From positions 1-56,412 of the forward strand of contig JAEYYX010000060.1 in NCBI GenBank assembly GCA_023428245.1: a DNA stretch of 56,412 bases, in the 5' to 3' direction. The notes under the pieces are model-generated. The model was not told the DNA's origin. It saw nothing but the letters and a program-made list of their open reading frames with translations, and did no database searches. Origin of the DNA: Pseudomonadota bacterium. Its GTDB lineage: Bacteria; Myxococcota_A; Polyangia; Polyangiales; Polyangiaceae. Shown piece by piece: positions 42,841 to 51,375 of this stretch (positions within the stretch are counted from its first letter, which is position 1; every line of letters begins with the position of its first letter). A program made the position numbers and the translations under genes.

Positions 42841-43893
42841 TCACTCGAAGTAGTCTCCTGAACCGCTCTCGGCGGGCCCATCGGACTCCGGGCGCGCGCG
42901 GAAGACGCGGTAGAGGACAATCAGGAGCGGGAGAACGAGCGCGAGCACGCCCGTGAGTCCGATCGCGAGCCAGTAGAGAGTGACCTCGGGGGCGCGCACG
43001 TCGCGGACGAGGAGCTCGCCGCCCTCCGTCCGAAGCAGCACAGGCGCCGCGGCGCTCGCGAAACCGCCGAGAATCGCGAGCACTTGTGCGCCAGCGGCGA
43101 GGCGAACGAGAAGCGCCTGACGTCTTTGGAACCCGAGGCGCACCGCGGCGATGAGCAGGAGCGCGGCGAGCTGACAGACGAGGAAGAGCGGGGAGAGCGC
43201 CCTTTGTGCGTCGACGTGTCCGCTCCTCGCTCCCTCGAAGAGCACGAGTCCACCCAGCAAGAACGTCGCGAGGAAGAACCCGTAGGCGCGGCGCGCGACG
43301 ATGCGCTTGTCGGCGGCGTCGCCGAGCTCTCCGTAGAAGAGGGCCGCCGCGACATACCCGAACAAACTCATCACAAATAGGCCAATCAGAAATCCAAATC
43401 CCGAGAGCCAGGGTCCGATGTAGACCTCATAAACGGAATGGCCCGAGACGTCACCCGGAGCGCCCGGATGCTGTGAGAGCAGACCGGCCGCGATGAAGCC
43501 GAAGAAGAGCGGCGCGAGCCCGCTCGAGACGCGAAACAGAGCCGAATACAGCCGTCCGAGCTGTCTCGGATCAGGGTCATACCTCCGCAGCGTGAAGAAG
43601 GTCCCTCGAATCAAAATCGCGAACAGCGCGAGGCTCACGGGGATATAGAGACGCGTCAGGACCTCCGAGTAGAACCCAGGAAAGCCGACAAACAGGACCA
43701 CTATCACAGCGATCAGCCAGACGTGATTTGCTTCCCAGATCGGAGCCAGTGTCTCCTCGAGCTTCTCTCGGAGGTGACGAGGCAAAGACGCCTCGAGGAT
43801 CCCGCCGCCGAAATCCGCACCTCCAAACAAGACGTAAGCCGCGAGAGCAACGAGAAGATAGACGCCAACAACCGTGGTCCAAAAGTCGATCAC
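42841..43893 (-). CDS. cydB: Cytochrome bd-type quinol oxidase subunit II
   Basis: A 350-residue membrane protein with about eight or nine helices. FWTTVVGVYLLVALAAYVLFGGADFGGGIL with the conserved GADFGGG segment and WEANHVWLIAVIVVLFVGFP are characteristic of CydB. The GTG start at 43893 follows GAGGAGGAGG and overlaps the cydA stop (GTGA). Subunit II pairs with CydA in the inner membrane to reduce oxygen with quinol electrons. The slightly short length is normal for the CioB-type. Confidence 0.92.
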   Translation of the reverse strand: MIDFWTTVVGVYLLVALAAYVLFGGADFGGGILEASLPRHLREKLEETLAPIWEANHVWLIAVIVVLFVGFPGFYSEVLTRLYIPVSLALFAILIRGTFFTLRRYDPDPRQLGRLYSALFRVSSGLAPLFFGFIAAGLLSQHPGAPGDVSGHSVYEVYIGPWLSGFGFLIGLFVMSLFGYVAAALFYGELGDAADKRIVARRAYGFFLATFLLGGLVLFEGARSGHVDAQRALSPLFLVCQLAALLLIAAVRLGFQRRQALLVRLAAGAQVLAILGGFASAAAPVLLRTEGGELLVRDVRAPEVTLYWLAIGLTGVLALVLPLLIVLYRVFRARPESDGPAESGSGDYFE

Positions 43894-45254
43894 AGTGCCT
43901 CCTCCTCGACGAGAGCGCGAGGTGGCTCTTGTCGCTCGGCGCGTGTGGACCGAATTTCCCGCACGAACAGCCGCCAGAGAACCAGCGCGCTCATGACTCC
44001 GAGTAGGAGGTAGAGGAGCGCCACCATCGCAAACGTGATCCACTGACCCGGAACGGGAGTCACAGCGTCTTTTGTCCGCATGATCCCGTAGATGATCCAA
44101 GGCTGACGCCCGACCTCTGTTACAAACCAGCCCGCTTCGAGCGCGACGAAGCCGAGCGGCGTCAGCGCTACGAGCAGCTTCAGAAAACGAGAATGCAGGA
44201 GCCAACTGGGGCGAAAGCGGCGCGCATAGAGGCAGAAGCCGCTCACCGCGAACAGCAGCGTGCCGATCCCGACCATCACCTGAAACGAGAGATGCGGAAT
44301 CAGCACCGGCGGGCGATTCTCCTTAGGAAACGCCTCCAGACCGAGCACCTCCGCGTCCGGATCGGCGAAGGCGAGGATGCTGAGCGCCTTCGGGATCTGG
44401 ACGCCAAAACGAACTGTCTCATTCTCTTCGTCAGGAATCCCTCCGATCCAAAGGCCCGCCCCGCGCTCGGTCTTGAAATGAGCTTCGAAGGCCGCGAGCT
44501 TCTCCGGCTGCCGCTCAGCCACCGACTTCGCTGATAGATCGCCCACGACTGGCTGAAGCAGCGAGGCCACGATCGCGAAAGGCGCGACGATACGAAGCGC
44601 CTCTTCGTGGAGGCGAGCCTCGTCTGTCGCGCCGCGCACCGACAGGCGCGACCAAGCGTGAACGCCCATCACCGCGAAGCTCGTCGCCTGAATCGCCGCC
44701 ACGAGCATATGAAGCGCCTGGAGCGGCCAGGCTCGATTGAACATGGCCGCCCAGGGATCGATGTTCGTGGCGGCGCCGTTCTCCCAGATGAACCCGGCGG
44801 GACTGTTCATCCAGCCGTTCGCCGCCACAACGAGCACCCCTGAGGCGAGCCCGCACACGCCGACCATCACCGCCGAAACGAGGTGCCACTTCGGCGAGAG
44901 CCTGTCCCAGCCGTAGATGAAGAGGCCAAAGAAGATCGCTTCCAGGAAGAACGCGGCACCCTCCAGCGAAAAGGGCATGCCGATGATCGGCCCCGCGTGG
45001 CGCATGAAGCCGGGCCAGAGCAGCCCGAGCTGAAAGCTGAGCGCAGTCCCGCTCACCGCCCCCGTCGCAAAAAGGACCGCCGCACCCCGGGCCCAGGCTT
45101 TCGTGAGGCGCTTGTGAAGAGGGTCGCCCGTCTTCAGATAGATCGCGTAGGCGCGCGCCATATAGAACGGCAGCACCATCGAGATGCTCGCGAAGATGAT
45201 GTGGAAGGCGAGGCTCAAGGCCATCGTGCTCCTCGCCCAGACGAGATCGCTCAT
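43890..45254 (-). CDS. cydA: Cytochrome bd-type quinol oxidase subunit I (CioA-like)
   Basis: A 454-residue subunit I with haem ligands visible: His18 (LAFHIIFA), His182 (LQALHMLVA) and the Met in FQVMVGIG; Glu98/Glu105 in SLEGAAFFLEAIFF and the GWFVTEVGRQPW motif agree. The quinol-binding loop is short, as in the cyanide-insensitive (Cio) subfamily, whereas E. coli CydA has a long Q-loop; that subfamily call is inference. AAGGAAGG precedes the ATG. It couples to cydB and supports respiration at low oxygen. Confidence 0.93.
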   Translation of the reverse strand: MSDLVWARSTMALSLAFHIIFASISMVLPFYMARAYAIYLKTGDPLHKRLTKAWARGAAVLFATGAVSGTALSFQLGLLWPGFMRHAGPIIGMPFSLEGAAFFLEAIFFGLFIYGWDRLSPKWHLVSAVMVGVCGLASGVLVVAANGWMNSPAGFIWENGAATNIDPWAAMFNRAWPLQALHMLVAAIQATSFAVMGVHAWSRLSVRGATDEARLHEEALRIVAPFAIVASLLQPVVGDLSAKSVAERQPEKLAAFEAHFKTERGAGLWIGGIPDEENETVRFGVQIPKALSILAFADPDAEVLGLEAFPKENRPPVLIPHLSFQVMVGIGTLLFAVSGFCLYARRFRPSWLLHSRFLKLLVALTPLGFVALEAGWFVTEVGRQPWIIYGIMRTKDAVTPVPGQWITFAMVALLYLLLGVMSALVLWRLFVREIRSTRAERQEPPRALVEEEAL

Positions 45255-45458
45255 CGGATCCTTCCTTTTCGACGCGGGTCGATCCCGCTCGTTTCCCGGC
45301 GCGCGAGAGCTCTCGGCCGCTCTCCCAAGGGGCGGCCTAGGGCCTTCGCTGCCCCGTGCACTCGAAATCTTCTAGCAGTCGCCTCGGCCAAGGCCCAGGC
45401 TGATCTTGCTCGAGCGTGTTCGCGGCGCGGGCCCCTCCCTCGTCCTACCACGCCGCCC

Positions 45459-45671
45459 ATGAGGTTCGCCGCTCTGGTCTGCACGCTTTGCGCGCCTCTC
45501 GCCTGCGGACGCACGGATTTCGCTCCCTCGGGAGATCGGGATACTCGAGGAGATCTATTTGCGCTCGATGAGTGCGGGTCGCGCTCCGAGACCCGCTCCG
45601 AGCCTCACTTGAAAGGATTGTCCGAGTCGATCTCGGTCCGGGTCGACTTCGGGCGCGGCGCCATGTCCTGA
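45459..45671 (+). CDS. Short lipoprotein, possibly a truncated remnant
   Basis: MRFAALVCTLCAPLACGRTDF is a good lipoprotein signal with lipobox PLAC, and the CGRTD start is common among longer Polyangia lipoproteins. Only 70 residues follow before the stop, and the last 67 bases overlap the 3' end of the kinase gene on the other strand. The remainder (DECGSRSETRSEP...) shows no domain. It may be a genuine small lipoprotein or the 5' remnant of a longer gene. Confidence 0.4.
   Translation: MRFAALVCTLCAPLACGRTDFAPSGDRDTRGDLFALDECGSRSETRSEPHLKGLSESISVRVDFGRGAMS
45574..45596. terminator. Stem-loop downstream of the kinase gene
   Basis: GCGGGTC-N9-GACCCGC is a perfect 7-bp stem 9 bases past the kinase stop codon on the minus strand. 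No T-tract follows, so termination is possible but not sure. Confidence 0.35.
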
Positions 45672-47281
45672 CCGAAGGTCGCGGGCGCGCGGGCCGGTTC
45701 CGCCTGGAGTTCGATCGGCGCTGCCTTCTTTTCGCTGCTCACTTTCGCCTTCTCCGTCGAACTCGCCTTCTCCGGCGAACTCGCCTTCTCCGGCGAACTC
45801 GCTTTCGCTGTCGAGCTCGGCGGCGTCGAATTCGACTCTGCGCTCTTCGCGGGCGCCGACTTCCCCGAGTCATTGCTCGAGTCACGAGCCCCTACCTCTG
45901 GGGCGCGCTCCGCCGGGGGCTCGTCCTTCTGCGGAGCCGAGGTTCTCTCCCCGCTCGCCTCGAGGGCCGCCTCTGACTCGGCCTCCTTGCCCAAACGAGC
46001 CGTCCCCTCGGCTTGCGTCGCTGAGGCTTTGGGCTCCGGGTTCTCCGAAGGCGAACGCGTCGTCAGCGCCGCCACCGCGGACAACCCGAGCGCGATCGCG
46101 CCTAAACCGATCCAGGTCTTGGACCGCTTCGGCGCCTCGGGGGGCGGCGGCGCAGTCGTCGCCGCGGGGCTCACGATCGGACGAACCTGCGACATCGACT
46201 CGACGAGGGTCGACAAGTCCGCGACCGTCGTCGGATCGTCGGGATGCGGAACGCCCGGCACCTGGACCGGCGCAGCGTTCGAGCCGGTATCGCGGAGCTG
46301 AGCGCTGATGATGGCGTGAAGCTTCGCGCGCTCTGCCGCGAACTCCGTGGTCATGAGCTGGGAAATCTCTGAAGCGTCGACGCGCGGCCCGATCTTATTC
46401 AAGTAGTCCGAGAGCGCCTTTCGGAACTCTTCCGCCGTCGCGAAGCGCCCCGCCGGATCGCGGCTCAACGCACGATCACAAATCGTGGCGAGCTCGTCGT
46501 CGAGCTGAGGTATGAGCGCGCGGATGCTCGACTCCGGACCGCGCAGGCGCGCGTCCACGATGGCCTTGTCGGAGTTTTGGCCCGCCGTGAACCGCCGCAG
46601 GGTCAAACTCTCCCAGAGCATGACGCCGACCGAGTAGATGTCGGCGCGCCGATCGATAGGTCCGCCTGTGAGCTGTTCCGGGGCCGCGTAGCGGACCTTC
46701 CCCTGGAATCCCGCGCGCCTGCCTGCGGTGTCCGCGACCCGCGCGACTCCGAAGTCGACGAGCTTGACCTGACCCTCGTAGGTGATGAAGACGTTGCTGA
46801 AACTGACGTCGCAGTGAACAACCGAAAGGGGCGTGCCGTCGTAATCCTTGAGCTCGTGGGCGTAGTGGAGCCCGGCGAGCACGTCACACAAGATCTGGAA
46901 GCGAAGGCGCGTCCTGATCTTCGACTTCTCGATGGCCGGTGAAACGAGGTTCGAGAAGGGCTGGCCGTCGAGGAACTCCATTGTCATGAAGTACCGATCG
47001 CCAACCTGGCCCGCCTCGATCGTGTGGACAATGTTTGGATGGTTCAGGCGCCCAGCGAGCCTGACCTCGCGCAAGAACAGCTGAACAAACTCCTTGTCCG
47101 CGGAGAGCTCCGGCTTGAGCTCTTTGAGCACGACGATCTTCTGAAACTCACCGAGCCCTTCCGTGACGGCGAGATGGATAGCACCCATGCCTCCCTCGCC
47201 GAGACGAGCGAGTAGCCGATAGCGGCCGAGATGTTCGGCCGCCTCTCGCGGAGGCTCTTGTGGGTGCGCGCCGGTCTTCAT
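45605..47281 (-). CDS. Membrane Ser/Thr protein kinase
   Basis: A 558-residue Hanks-type kinase. The Gly loop LGEGGMGAIHLA, Lys53 (VVLKELK), Glu72, catalytic Asp158 in VVHCDVSFSN and DFG (176-178) in LVDFGVAR are intact, and RYAAPEQL is the activation end. HRD is replaced by HCD, so this is a non-RD kinase. A membrane helix (WIGLGAIALGLSAVAAL, about residue 390) leads to a low-complexity exterior with repeats KASSPEKASSPEKASSTEKA, 18-bp units in the DNA near 45752-45805. It is the last gene of an operon with the PEGA and Cys-rich lipoprotein genes, likely linking envelope sensing to phosphorylation. Confidence 0.9.
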   Translation of the reverse strand: MKTGAHPQEPPREAAEHLGRYRLLARLGEGGMGAIHLAVTEGLGEFQKIVVLKELKPELSADKEFVQLFLREVRLAGRLNHPNIVHTIEAGQVGDRYFMTMEFLDGQPFSNLVSPAIEKSKIRTRLRFQILCDVLAGLHYAHELKDYDGTPLSVVHCDVSFSNVFITYEGQVKLVDFGVARVADTAGRRAGFQGKVRYAAPEQLTGGPIDRRADIYSVGVMLWESLTLRRFTAGQNSDKAIVDARLRGPESSIRALIPQLDDELATICDRALSRDPAGRFATAEEFRKALSDYLNKIGPRVDASEISQLMTTEFAAERAKLHAIISAQLRDTGSNAAPVQVPGVPHPDDPTTVADLSTLVESMSQVRPIVSPAATTAPPPPEAPKRSKTWIGLGAIALGLSAVAALTTRSPSENPEPKASATQAEGTARLGKEAESEAALEASGERTSAPQKDEPPAERAPEVGARDSSNDSGKSAPAKSAESNSTPPSSTAKASSPEKASSPEKASSTEKAKVSSEKKAAPIELQAEPARAPATFGQDMAPRPKSTRTEIDSDNPFK

Positions 47282-47348
47282 GACAGCCCTCCCCGAGCGG
47301 CGTGCGCTGCTCGGTGGGAGATCGTTCGACTTCGGCGACCGCTCCGCA

Positions 47349-48296
47349 TCAGAACCGTCCGCTCAGGATCGCCTGACCCGCCCCGGCGGTAATGCGCAGG
47401 TCGCTCGCGCCCACCCGGCGCGACTTCTTCGGCGGGTCGACCAAGAAGTAGATGCTGAGTCCGCCTGCGACGACGGTGGCCGCCGCGAGGCCATCAGTGA
47501 CGCCCGCGAAGACCTTCCCGTCGCTTCGTAGAGCTTCCACCCGATCCGGATCCGAAGGCGGCTCCCCCAGCTCGTCCTTGAGTTGTTTCTCCTTGTCGAG
47601 AGCGAGCACGCCCATCACCGCCGTGCCGCCCCCAAGCACCAGCGTGCTCGCTGCGCTGATCCAAAACGGCGTGTAATTGTAGCGAGTTCGTGGCGTGGCT
47701 ACGGCGCTGCTTTCGGCGGGTTGTGTCAGATCGGCGCCCGCAGGCAGGAGATGAATCACGAGCCGGGGCGTATCTCCGCCCGCGATCGTCAAGGTCTCGC
47801 GCGCCGTTTGGTAGCCCGGCTTTTCGACGCGGACCTCGCAGATCCCCGGGTTCACAGGGATGGCCCCCGCGAGCGGGAAGGCGCCCACGCTCACGCCGTT
47901 CACGTAGACCTGCGCTCCTGTCACGTTGCTCTCGAGGGAGAGCCGACCGACACGCCCACGCAGCTTCTCGAGCTCGGCCTCGACCTGGGCGCGCCGCGTC
48001 TCGTTCACAGCGGTGCCCTTCAGGTACCGCTCGAACGCCTCGATGGCTTCGACGTAGCGGTGTCGCTGCGATTGCACATGACCGATGTTGTAGAGGACTC
48101 GAGCGTCCAAGGTCAGCTCATAGGCCCTCTCGAACTCCGCGAGCGCCGCGTCAAGGGCCCCGTCTTCGTAGAGCTCGAGGCCCTTCTCGAAGCGCGTCGC
48201 CGCCTCGCTTTGGCCTGTTCCTTCCTCCGCCTGAGCTACTTGGAGGGGACCGAGCGCGAACCCGGCGACGATCCAGCTTGCTACTATCCGCCTCAT
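47349..48296 (-). CDS. TPR and PEGA domain membrane protein
   Basis: A 315-residue exported protein: signal peptide (GFALGPLQVAQAEE), two to three TPR-like repeats (FEKGLELYEDGALDAALAEF, VLYNIGHVQSQRHRYVEAIE), then a PEGA domain (AQVYVNGVSVGAFPLAG...VRVEKPGY), and two membrane helices at the C-terminus (ISAASTLVLGGGTAVMGVLAL, GLAAATVVAGGLSIYFLV). GAGGAG before the ATG coincides with the end of the Cys-rich lipoprotein gene, so the two are coupled. Such proteins commonly accompany kinases in Polyangia. Confidence 0.85.
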   Translation of the reverse strand: MRRIVASWIVAGFALGPLQVAQAEEGTGQSEAATRFEKGLELYEDGALDAALAEFERAYELTLDARVLYNIGHVQSQRHRYVEAIEAFERYLKGTAVNETRRAQVEAELEKLRGRVGRLSLESNVTGAQVYVNGVSVGAFPLAGAIPVNPGICEVRVEKPGYQTARETLTIAGGDTPRLVIHLLPAGADLTQPAESSAVATPRTRYNYTPFWISAASTLVLGGGTAVMGVLALDKEKQLKDELGEPPSDPDRVEALRSDGKVFAGVTDGLAAATVVAGGLSIYFLVDPPKKSRRVGASDLRITAGAGQAILSGRF

Positions 48297-48302
48297 GGTC
48301 CG

Positions 48303-49253
48303 TTACTCCTCGTCCGTTTCGGGCTGAGCCACGCTGAGCGCAGCGGGTTGAAAGTGAACGCTGGTGATGGTCCCTTTGCGAATGAACACATTGCGCGAGA
48401 AAAGCTGCTCATCGTCGAGGGTGACTTTGACCTCCCCTGTGCCGACCCGGAGATTCAAAAAGCCTCCGGAGCCTTCCTCGGTCGTCGTGGTCCGGTCCGG
48501 CGCGGGAACACTCGCGCTCACATAATAGGCGATCGTTTTGTCGTCAGCGCGCCCCGAGCTGATGACGAGATCCGGAGCCCCGACAACACAGCTCGCGACG
48601 GAGACGATGAGGTGTCCGCGATCTGGATCGGCCGTGTCGCCGACCTGCTGGGCCAGGGCCTCGATGATCGTCGCCGGGGAAAGGCTCACAATTGGCAAGA
48701 ACGACGGGTTCGTGAGAACCTCCGGCAGAAAGTTCAGCTGAGGGAAAAATCCCGGGAGATTGACGTCGAGATAACCTCGAAAGGTATCTGGGACCTCGAA
48801 GGTCAGAAGACCGTCCTCGTCCGTCGTGAGCTCTTCGAGAGGAGCTTTGCAATCGGTGTCGACCGCGTTGCACAGCTTCACCGGGATCCCCGGCATGAGC
48901 TCGCCGAAGATGTCCGCGACCGGCACCTGGAACGCGACCGGCTCGGTAGCGGGGGGAACATTCTGTCCAAGGCACGCCCAGCGATCGACGCATTTGTCGT
49001 CCACGCAGGCCTCGGTAGGGCCGCACTCCTCGCTCTTCCGGCACTCGGGCCCCGGCTCACAAAGCCCCTCGACGCAGGTTCCGTACTTGTACTCTGACCC
49101 AAACTCCGCGCAGTCCTTGTCGACTTTGCACTGCGCTGGATCGAAGTTCGTGACCAAGCTGCACGACAACATCCCCAGAGTGCCCGCCGCCCCAATGGCG
49201 ATAGCTACGCTCCGAACGAGCGACGTCCTACTGACTCTCCCCAAAATACCCAT
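48303..49253 (-). CDS. Cys-rich lipoprotein
   Basis: A 316-residue predicted lipoprotein with lipobox MLSC (about residue 31). The first 80 mature residues are Cys-rich with EGF-like spacing (CKVDKDCAEFG, GTCVEGLCEPGPEC, ECGPTEACVDDKC), likely disulfide-bonded outside the cytoplasm. A beta-rich region with a carboxypeptidase-regulatory-like stretch (TTDEDGLLTFEVPDTFRGYLDV) follows. It is first in the operon with TPR-PEGA and kinase genes; the Cys-rich head may be the external sensor, which is inference. Confidence 0.8.
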   Translation of the reverse strand: MGILGRVSRTSLVRSVAIAIGAAGTLGMLSCSLVTNFDPAQCKVDKDCAEFGSEYKYGTCVEGLCEPGPECRKSEECGPTEACVDDKCVDRWACLGQNVPPATEPVAFQVPVADIFGELMPGIPVKLCNAVDTDCKAPLEELTTDEDGLLTFEVPDTFRGYLDVNLPGFFPQLNFLPEVLTNPSFLPIVSLSPATIIEALAQQVGDTADPDRGHLIVSVASCVVGAPDLVISSGRADDKTIAYYVSASVPAPDRTTTTEEGSGGFLNLRVGTGEVKVTLDDEQLFSRNVFIRKGTITSVHFQPAALSVAQPETDEE

Positions 49254-49393
49254 GAATGACCTTGAGCCTTCGCGCTCCTTCGCGCGAGACCTGCATTTTC
49301 CGGGGCTCTTGGTCCATTGTCCAGTCTTTCCTAGCCCCTATCGGCGCTGGACGGGCGAATCATGGCTCCGAGAGCTCGGTCCCTCACAAAGGG

Positions 49394-49424
49394 GCGCCTC
49401 GATCCTCATGAAGGAACGAGGCGC
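49394..49424 (-). terminator. Strong terminator-like hairpin
   Basis: GCGCCTCG-a-TCCT-catga-AGGA-a-CGAGGCGC forms a 12-bp stem with one A.A mismatch, 21 bases after the stop of the Gly-rich lipoprotein. Only a short TTT follows on the minus strand. Confidence 0.6.
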
Positions 49425-49445
49425 GAATTCCAAGAAGCCCGCCGA

Positions 49446-50720
49446 TCACTCGAGCACGTAAACGCTATCGACGCAGAACTCCGAGATCGGGAAGTCCGTC
49501 GAAGCGTTCGGAACGAACTGCCAGCTGATGCTCTTGATCTGGGTCGGATCGAGATCGAGAGCCCCCGGATCCCAGCAGTTATGCACGAGCTTCGTGAAGG
49601 GCACGGACACCGTGGAGCCGACCGAAACCTTTTCCACGCAGAACTGGTTGCCCCCCAGGTCCTCGACCATAAAACGGACAGGAGCGCTGCCGACGCTGCC
49701 CGAGACCTGGAAGCTGAAGCCTGTCACTCCGGCCGCCGCAGCGTCCCAGGCAACAGCTTCGTCGTCCACGATCTTGAGAGAGAGCCCGATGCCTCCGCCC
49801 CAGAGATCACCCCAGGCGCAGTAATCGCTCGTCAGCTGACAGCTGTCTCCAAGTTCGTCGGTCACCATCGCGAGGGTCCCCGTGATGCAGGGCGCCGTCG
49901 ACTCTGAGAAATCACTCGGCTCCAGGTCCGAGTCGAACGCGTCGAAATCCGTGTGGAGAAGGGTGTCTTCGACGAGCACGCCATCTTTGACGCTGTCTTC
50001 GAGAATATAGAAGCCGCCGTCGATCCCGTGATCTTCGGAGCCTGCTCCGACGCCGGTGCCGTCGAAGATCACCACGGCCGATCCTGACGATCCTCCCGTC
50101 CCAGACCTACCGCCGCTCGATGAGCCTCCGGAGCTCCTTCCTCCGCTCCCCGTGGCGCCACCGCCGCCAGCGCCGTCATTCTGTCCGCCCGAACCCGGGC
50201 CGCCTCCGCCCGAGCCCGGCGTTCCGCCGATCCCCGTGTCAATGTCCGGCGCGCACTCGCTCACGCAAGCCGGCACCGCGCAGAGATTGTACCCCGCGAG
50301 AGCCGTAGCCGCGGCCACTTTCTCCTCAGTGGAGAGGTCGTTCAGATCGCATTGGCTCGAGCAGCTCGCATCCGAACCGCACTTCACCGTGCACTCAAGA
50401 AGGGTTTCGCAGCCCTTGGTGTCCTTGCACGTCGCGCGTTCGGTCGGACACTTCTCGTCGCCGCAGGCGTAACAGGCTTCGAGATCGATTCCGCCCGGGT
50501 TTCCGTTCCCGCCCGCCCCGGGGCCGCCGCTGCCCCCGACCCCCCCAGAGGGGTTCAGACATGTCTTACCCTCTGAACAGAGGAGCCCGGCGTCGCAGGT
50601 CCCGTTCCCGTAACAGGCGCCACCTTCAGAGCCTTGAGGTTTGTCCGACGAGCCACAAGCGCTGGCTACCCAAAGACTCACTCCTCCCACCAACGAATTC
50701 CTTACCCACCTTGAAAGCAT
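49446..50720 (-). CDS. Gly/Ser-rich Cys-containing lipoprotein
   Basis: A 424-residue predicted lipoprotein with lipobox ASAC (about residue 20). A Cys-rich module (ACYGNGTCDAGLLCSEGKTC) is followed by a Gly linker, a second Cys module (LEACYACGDEKCP...GCETLLECTVKC...CSSQC), a long Gly/Ser tract (PGSGGGGPGSGG), and a beta-sandwich C-terminal domain (VVIFDGTGVGAGSE...SISWQFVPN) of carbohydrate-binding style. The ATG at 50720 starts the signal sequence; the frame continues upstream without one. Surface attachment is likely; ligand unknown. Confidence 0.8.
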   Translation of the reverse strand: MLSRWVRNSLVGGVSLWVASACGSSDKPQGSEGGACYGNGTCDAGLLCSEGKTCLNPSGGVGGSGGPGAGGNGNPGGIDLEACYACGDEKCPTERATCKDTKGCETLLECTVKCGSDASCSSQCDLNDLSTEEKVAAATALAGYNLCAVPACVSECAPDIDTGIGGTPGSGGGGPGSGGQNDGAGGGGATGSGGRSSGGSSSGGRSGTGGSSGSAVVIFDGTGVGAGSEDHGIDGGFYILEDSVKDGVLVEDTLLHTDFDAFDSDLEPSDFSESTAPCITGTLAMVTDELGDSCQLTSDYCAWGDLWGGGIGLSLKIVDDEAVAWDAAAAGVTGFSFQVSGSVGSAPVRFMVEDLGGNQFCVEKVSVGSTVSVPFTKLVHNCWDPGALDLDPTQIKSISWQFVPNASTDFPISEFCVDSVYVLE

Positions 50721-51375
50721 AGGGCCGAAGGTTAGCAGGGGCGCCGGCCACGAGCCACCTTCACCCCGTCCGAAAAGGCCGATCTCCGGCAACTGCATCC
50801 AAATGCGAGCAAAAACAAAAGGATGCGCCTAGGGCGCGCGGAGCCTTTTCTTTCTCGCTCTTCGCCTGTCAGCGGAATGTGAAGCAAGATTTGCGCGGCC
50901 CCCCTCCAATTGCCCGACTTGCCCGACGGCTTGCCTTCGCGGTGCGGTCTCGGCCCCGGCGCGCGACCCTCGAGCTTCTCCGGACGAGCCTTCGGGATGC
51001 TCCGCTTCTCGTGGGGACAAGATCGGTGGCCGTCGCCGCGCTTTTGAACAAGTTCGCCAATGCGTCGCCGCGCCTTTTCAAAATCGCGCTGAGCCTCAGT
51101 TCCGGCGCGCCCTTCGCTCATCTGAACACGCCTCAGCGCCCACCCACAAACACCTCCCATTTCTCAAGCACTCCCGCTCCGCTCACACGCGAGGAATGGC
51201 GCCCTGACGGACGAGAATGTTGGGTAGGGGATTTTTCTCCCCCCTGGCTGCCAGGTTCGCTCGGAGGCGGTTACGAAACGTTCTGACGCGAGGGAGTGAC
51301 AAAATCGTCATCCCCTCCTCTTGCCCGAGAACCTGGGGAGCCGAGACGCAAAGCGGCGGCGATGAGGTGCGACCA
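50721..51375. other. 655-bp gene-free region with copy 1 of the 92-bp repeat
   Basis: No gene is convincing in any frame; short open frames here mirror those read from the bioD repeat copy. Beside the repeat (50952-51043), it contains a small perfect palindrome CTGGC-t-GCCAG near 51244-51254. The right part is the leader of the DUF1592 gene. Confidence 0.5.
50952..51043. repeat. 92-bp dispersed repeat, copy 1 (intergenic)
   Basis: It matches 55644-55735 along its full length without gaps, 81 of 92 bases identical by my count, beginning GGCCCCGGCGCGCGACCCTC and ending CGCGCTT. A central GAGC-N9-GCTC hairpin is present; in copy 2 it lengthens to a 7-bp stem. This copy lies in the gene-free stretch before the DUF1592 gene. 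Confidence 0.9.

Noticed and set aside
50829..51286. Small open frames in the gene-free region
   Set aside because: They lack ribosome-binding sites and domains, and one reflects the repeat peptide also seen in bioD.
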